Origin: Ooceraea biroi
Lineage: Eukaryota; Arthropoda; Insecta; Hymenoptera; Formicidae
Assembly: GCF_003672135.1 (NCBI RefSeq)
Contig: NC_039506.1
Location: forward strand, 10,788,001-10,852,000
Reading direction: 5' to 3'
Length of the DNA stretch: 64,000 bases
Shown here piece by piece: positions 59,136 to 64,000 of the stretch; positions within the stretch are counted from its first letter, which is position 1; each line of letters starts with the position of its first letter. The notes beneath the pieces are model-generated. The model did not search any database. It worked only from the letters and a program-made list of their open reading frames with translations, and had not been told where the DNA came from. Both the position numbers and the translations under genes were made by a program.

Positions 59136-59928
59136 AATTAAGCTAAACCAACTATTGCAATTTCTATCAATGTGCATTAATCGGCGACAATTATCTTCAA
59201 CTGTTTAATAATCTGCGTGAGTCCCAAGCTATTGAAGTGATAACGTTTCGCGTCAATCGCCATTCTGCTGTGTACCACCATGTGCTGTGTTTCTACTTTG
59301 TTGCACTCCACCTGTGAGCTATCCCTGCATGCCTAAAATGTGCGATGTGTTTAATGCAAGATACTTTCTCAGCCTCGACTAACACCAATCAAGACATTGG
59401 TACGTTTGTTGTAAACAAAATATCAATTTCTATTAGTTAACTTCATCTTAACTTTATCTTAAACACGGCAACTTGATCAGCTTTGTCCGGCAAAATAACG
59501 AGCCTGCATTAATTTACTTTCAGGAACAATGTTCATCCGAGGATCTGACCACGCGCGAGCGCGGCAGCTGGACGTTTGTGCAGCTTTAGCAAGCAGAAAA
59601 ACTCCATTGCGGTTGGACGTCTGGAGGAGCACACTTGCCGTATGAACAGAAACGGAATTCCCACTCAGCCTCTAATGAGGTCGAAGTCTGTGTTGGATTG
59701 AGCGAGCACACGAGAAACATCAGCGAACCGTTCTTTCACATTTCATCCACTCGCACAAACATGGAACAAAATAAATACAAGGTGTTTGCAAAAGGACGTA
59801 AGGACACAAATAGATAGCAACTGAGTAATTCCTTCCCCTTAAATTACTGTTTAGATTTGAAGTGTTGGCAGTACTCGATCATACCCGGTCGATGGTTGAC
59901 AATTTTGAATTAAGTGTCATGATTGAAG
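59136..59928. other. spacer without recognisable feature
   Basis: Nothing supportable is seen; short ORFs only (for example 59635-59817). Confidence 0.4.
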
Positions 59929-60555
59929 ATGGCCTCGTCCAATATCTATATCGATAGAGTTGAGCTTCGCCAACGCATTTTGTATTACTATGCACAAAGC
60001 AAGAGTCCTGTAGAAACTACAAGACGAATTTGGGGGGAGTATGGAAGGAATGTTCTGCCTTTTAGTGTCTGTAAAATATGGTTTAACAAGTTTGAGTCGC
60101 ATAAATATAATCTCAAATCAAGTGATGCAACTAGAAGCGAACTGAAAGCATTGTACAAGAAGAACCCGTCCCAAACACAATAGAAGATCGCAGACAGGCT
60201 TGGAATTTCTCAACCAACAGTATGGCAGCATTTGAAAGTACTAAAAGAGAACCGGCAGATAGAAAGACAAGTTACAACTAGAAGCAAAGTGGAAGCATTG
60301 TACAAGGAGAACCCGTCCCAAACACAACAGGAGATCGCAGAAAGGCTTGGAATTTGTCCACGAGCAATATTGTATCATATGAAAGCACTAACAGAGAATG
60401 GGCAGATAGAAAGACAAGTTACAACTAGAAGCAAAGTGGAAGCATTGTATAAAAAGAACCCGTCCCAAACACAACAGAAGATTGCAGAGCGGCTTGGAAT
60501 TACTCAACAAACAGTATGGTATCATTTGAAAGGAATAAAAGAGAACCAGGAGTAA
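59929..60555 (+). pseudogene. mariner-type DNA-binding protein with three tandem HTH units, one in-frame TAG
   Basis: One frame runs from ATG 59929 (MASSNIYIDRVELRQRILYY) to TAA 60555, broken only by TAG at 60181-60183. The first 65 residues match the paired HTH start of mariner transposases (LRQRILYYYAQ, WFNKF). The second HTH (ALYKKNPSQTQQKIAERLGI) is repeated three times with an exact 147-bp period (ACTAGAAGC at 60130, 60277 and 60424), that is 49 residues per unit, joined by QIERQVTTRSK. No DDE catalytic domain follows. The TAG stands where both other units have CAG (Gln), so one C-to-T change explains it. It may be a dead relic, or shorter products may be made on either side of the stop. 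Confidence 0.65.
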
Positions 60556-61616
60556 GAAAGACAAGTTGATAAACAGGTAAATGTGCTGATTTTTTTTATC
60601 TCGCGTGTGATTCTATATACGCAACTTTTTACCTTTGTACTTTTAAGTGAATATGGATGTAACGATATCGGACTCGGATACAGACTATAATGAAGACAAT
60701 AATACTCTCGTTGCGGCACGCACGTGACAAAGTGCTCACATCATAAGTATACAGTGAGCGACTACTGCTTCCTTTTTACTCGGAGATTTGCGGCACTTGT
60801 CAGCAACGCTTGAATAAAGTAACAAACTGTTAGCGTAATATAATTTTTGTAACATTCGGAAAAGTTAGGAGAATGTACATGTCTTTGCTATTTATTATTA
60901 GGAAAGTTTAATTAATGGCATATATTTTCTGACAACCTTAACTATCGGTTTCTCATCAAGATGTAGTTCTTCGCGAATGAACGTTTAATCATTAACGTGC
61001 TTTTAACAACAAAAGTAAATAGTATCAGAAAGGATAGCTTTAATCACTCGTTTAAGATGTATTGTAACAATGGAATAATGTTAAACCTAATCTAAGTATG
61101 CAACTCGCGACTATACCTATTTATTACTCTTTCTTGATACGATCGTGATCCGTTGACTGTAGATATTGAGACAAAGATACTTGTCACTAGTCTTTCAGTC
61201 AAGCTCGTGAAGAATCATGGAATGTATATCGATTTATATCGTATTGGCAAACGTGGTCATGCAGTGACAGCATTCCTTGCAGAAGGAATCCTTTCATCCG
61301 AGGATGAATAGATTTCCGCCAGTTAAGATATATATTTCGGAATAATTATTCTATGTTTTTTGCTGTTGAAAGTTCGGGTTTATCAAATGGATTAAATGAA
61401 TACAAATGTTCGGGACTAAAATTGTAAGTAGGTGACGTGATTATATTTGTAATGTAATGTTTGTCTCTTCTCTGACTTTGCTTGATTCAGATCAATTTTA
61501 ATTTTTTATTAAAATGTTTATTGTACAATATTATATGTGTGTATTTTGCAACAAATGTTCTTTACCTTCAAAATTATCGGTAAAAAGATAGACAAAGCAG
61601 AAACAATTAATCTTAG
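60556..61616. other. AT-rich spacer
   Basis: No gene or repeat is recognised. The sequence right after the HTH frame contains GGACTCGGATACAGACTATA near 60670, without a clear frame. Confidence 0.35.
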
Positions 61617-61916
61617 TCAAGGTGTTAATTCAACGACCAGTCTGGCAACTTTATTAATTTAAATGCACAACGTTTCGGTCGTGATTCCGACCCTTATCAA
61701 GTGCTGTTGAATTCTATGAGATAGTCATTTTCTACGGACACAAGAAACTTTGTTTCTTGTTTCTTGTTTCTTGTGTCCGTAGAAAATGACTATCTCATAG
61801 AATTGATAGAATTCAACAGCACTTGATAAGGGTCGGAATCGCGACCGAAACGTTGTGCATTTAAATTAATAAAGTTGCCAGACTGGTCGTTGAATTAACA
61901 CCTTGATTATTTCAAT
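61617..61916. repeat. 300-bp palindromic repeat with degenerate hammerhead-like motif
   Basis: The tips TCAAGGTGTTAATTCAACGA and complement lead into arms of about 135 bp meeting at a TTTCTTG-rich centre (61748-61780). On the plus strand of the right arm, TTGATAAGGGTCGGAATCGC followed by GACCGAAACGTTG (about 61822-61855) has the layout of the hammerhead core (CUGAUGA, stem II, GAAAC) seen in Penelope-like retroelements. Two core positions differ (C3 to U, G8 to A), so cleavage is unlikely. The left arm carries the same on the minus strand. Confidence 0.5.
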
Positions 61917-62295
61917 ATTCCTGGCGGTTTAAATTGTGGACGTTAATTAATCTTAGTTTATCTTTGAACGCGTATAAGACCGATATATGGCCGAGGTATA
62001 TATATAATACCTCGTATTTATTAGCATAGTATAAATTATATATATTATTTATTGCGAATCAACTTATCGAATATGAATGTCGGCTATATTTATTAAAATA
62101 TATATTTATTTATTTGAGATAGCAATCGAGGCATTTGATAGAAAATTGATAACAGGAACGATTATATTACACTCCAAATAATGTGACTAAAGATGAGCTA
62201 TTGTTTCTCCAAAAAATAATAAAGCTGCATCAAAACTTACTTTCACAAGATTATTTTACGTTTCTGCTTGTCTCTGTTATTGTTTCTGATTGATT

Positions 62296-63298
62296 CTATG
62301 TAGCTGTAAGTACATTTCGATATCGGATGCTCGATAGGCATTTATGACCGTCGCCCAGATAATCGAAGCAATCGCTCCCAGCTCGTGCCATGAAGAGTAT
62401 GGTTTGATTGAGTTTCATGTCTTTTAATCCATAACACTAAATACGAATGATTATGAAACAATGTAAACATTATATTTGATATTAAAAATAATTCGTCTCT
62501 CTCTAATCGCGATTCTCAAAACAAGCCCTGCTTTGCTTTTATTGCTCATTATTTCTTATTCTTAAGAAATTTCGAAATTTATAATTATAAGTATATAATA
62601 TAAATTATAAATGTATTAATATACAATTTACATCTCTTTCACTTTAGCAGTAACTTTTGCTTGCATTTCTCTCCGTCACATATTTATCCGTTGATAATAA
62701 ACAAAGTTATCATTACCTGAAAAATCGTCGCAGCTATGGCATTCTGGTCCGGTTGAATATCCTTGTCTTTTGGTCTCTTCAGTCTCAATTTTAATATTCG
62801 CGTAATATCCTGCGAGAGCTACAATGATTTCAGAGTTTTGTCATTTTTTTGTATTGTATAACTTTTTCTAAATTTTATTTCGGGTACAAGCGAAATTTCT
62901 CTTATTGCGCTCTCTGATATACCTTCAATTCGGAATTATCGGGCAAATGCTGTTTAGCATAATTCAAGAGAGCTGTGTATCGCGGATCCGTTTTCTTGTG
63001 CCCCATCAGTTTATCCCTGCTCCATAAATTTAGTACGCAGGCTTCCAAGGTGCGTTCTGTCCATGTACGGCCGAGTGTGCTACGGACTTTTGTTTGCAAT
63101 TCTTGCCACTGTAATGTGTAAAATGAGACTACTGTAAAGACAACTGCACGAGAGTATTAACAACTCTTTTTTCTTTTTTTAATTATCTCATCTTTTTTTA
63201 TTGACCTGCAACATTGTGCCGCTTCTCGGCTCGTTGGCATATGCTAGAACGCTGCTCGCCAATATCTCGTTTATATCAAGATCAGTTGAACCCAAAAT
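62296..63298 (-). CDS. 3' part of a gene of unknown family
   Basis: Four exons, each a whole number of codons: 63206-63298, 62923-63108, 62717-62818 and 62296-62436 (stop TAG at 62296-62298). They encode 173 residues. The text is protein-like but I do not recognise it: ILGSTDLDINEILASSVLAY, TWTERTLEACVLNLWSRDKL, DPRYTALLNYAKQHLPDN, DITRILKLRLKRPKDKD and SDCFDYLGDGHKCLSSIRYR. It appears alpha-helical and basic without membrane segments. The exon at 63298 starts at an acceptor (CACACAG), so earlier exons lie upstream on the minus strand, beyond 63300 and perhaps outside the window. The last exon is the least certain. Confidence 0.6.
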
Positions 63299-63319
63299 CT
63301 GTGTGATATGAGCAGCAGG

Positions 63320-64000
63320 AGCCCCGCCATCATAATCACTAGTTACTCATACAGCACGAAAACATTTCAGAAATATTTCAGAAGTATTTCATCTGATAGA
63401 TGAAAGCATCTCATAAACATTGCAAAATGTTTCTGCAACAGTTATGAGACAACTCCGGAATAGCAAAATGTCCGCGACACTTGCATTCAAAACCTTATAG
63501 AAAGGTTGCTGAAAGGTATAGATCAATCTGCAACCTTTCTGAAATATTGCCGAAAGATTATTAAAATAGCTGAAATCTTTTTGATATATTACTAAAGGTT
63601 AATTGAAATAATTTTGAAACTTTCCTATGATGTTGCACACAAATTACAAAGCTCTTATTAAAATAAATTGAAAATACTTCAGAAATTATATTTAAATTTA
63701 TTATACGAGTGTTCAGAAGATTGCAAATACTAAAAAGTTATAATAAAACTTATATATAAAATATATTTATTATTTTTATTGTACGTTTTTATTTAATATT
63801 TGCAATCTAAATAATATAATAAATATGATTTCTGAAATATGCTTAATGAAAAAAATACATAATATATATAAGATGTATATAGATATGCATATATATCTAT
63901 ATATATAAGATAAATAGATATACACATACATAGCTAAACCAAGTATTCACCAAGTTTCCCTTTAAAAAGCGTGAATTGTTGGCACATTGACAAAGAGCTA
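63320..64000. repeat. AT-rich repeat-bearing end of the window
   Basis: 63360-63640 contains many imperfect copies of TTTCAGAAATATT / CAACCTTTCTGAAATAT in both orientations, resembling the repeat-filled bodies of the foldback-like elements at 55.8-59.1 kb. 63730-63930 is (TA)-rich. No exon was found here. Confidence 0.4.

Overview
This is a eukaryotic window, almost certainly from an insect and probably a hymenopteran such as an ant. The lineage call is inference. What the sequence shows is spliced genes with GT-AG introns, AT-rich intergenic DNA with CpG-rich promoters, and insect-like protein sequences. There is no operon, ribosome-binding-site, CRISPR or bacterial signal. Exon models below were built by hand from open frames, splice sites and phase agreement.

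Genes in order. A candidate 5' coding exon reads leftwards at 1284-1301. PPP2R3C, a PP2A regulatory B'' subunit (5312-7203, minus, 7 exons), lies head-to-head with EDEM2, an ER-degradation mannosidase-like protein (7771-9879, plus, one exon). A transposon-rich stretch runs from 10.3 to 20.6 kb. CXXC1/Cfp1, the CpG-binding subunit of the Set1 H3K4 methyltransferase complex, follows (20885-23279, plus, 6 exons). Then come a 7.6-kb stretch without a recognisable gene and a large minus-strand gene of unknown function (30867-43155, 9 coding exons, about 1,388 residues, mostly disordered). A CpG-rich promoter block (43.2-46.6 kb) separates it from phosphatidylinositol synthase (46614-48806, plus, 4 exons), followed by LRRC47 (51363-53340, minus, 4 exons). 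After a second transposon-rich block (54.3-61.9 kb) the window ends in a partial minus-strand gene of unknown family (62296-63298).

The genes are ordinary housekeeping loci with no shared pathway: phosphatase regulation, glycoprotein quality control, chromatin, phospholipid synthesis and an LRR protein. The unusual biology is in the mobile DNA. Several small elements have recognisable ends and target-site duplications: Tc1/mariner-like (TA), piggyBac-like (TTAA), PIF/Harbinger-like (TAA) and hAT-like (7-8 bp). The most striking item is a 2.78-kb near-perfect palindrome made of two facing copies of a Tc1-like transposase. It is flanked by TA and carries a sequence that matches the histone mRNA 3' stem-loop. 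Others are a mariner-type DNA-binding domain whose helix-turn-helix unit is repeated three times with no catalytic domain, a Russian-doll nest of about four transposons, and a hairpin repeat carrying a degenerate hammerhead-like motif.

Limits: no database search or folding was possible. Family names rest on recognition of protein motifs and element ends. UTRs and promoters are approximate.
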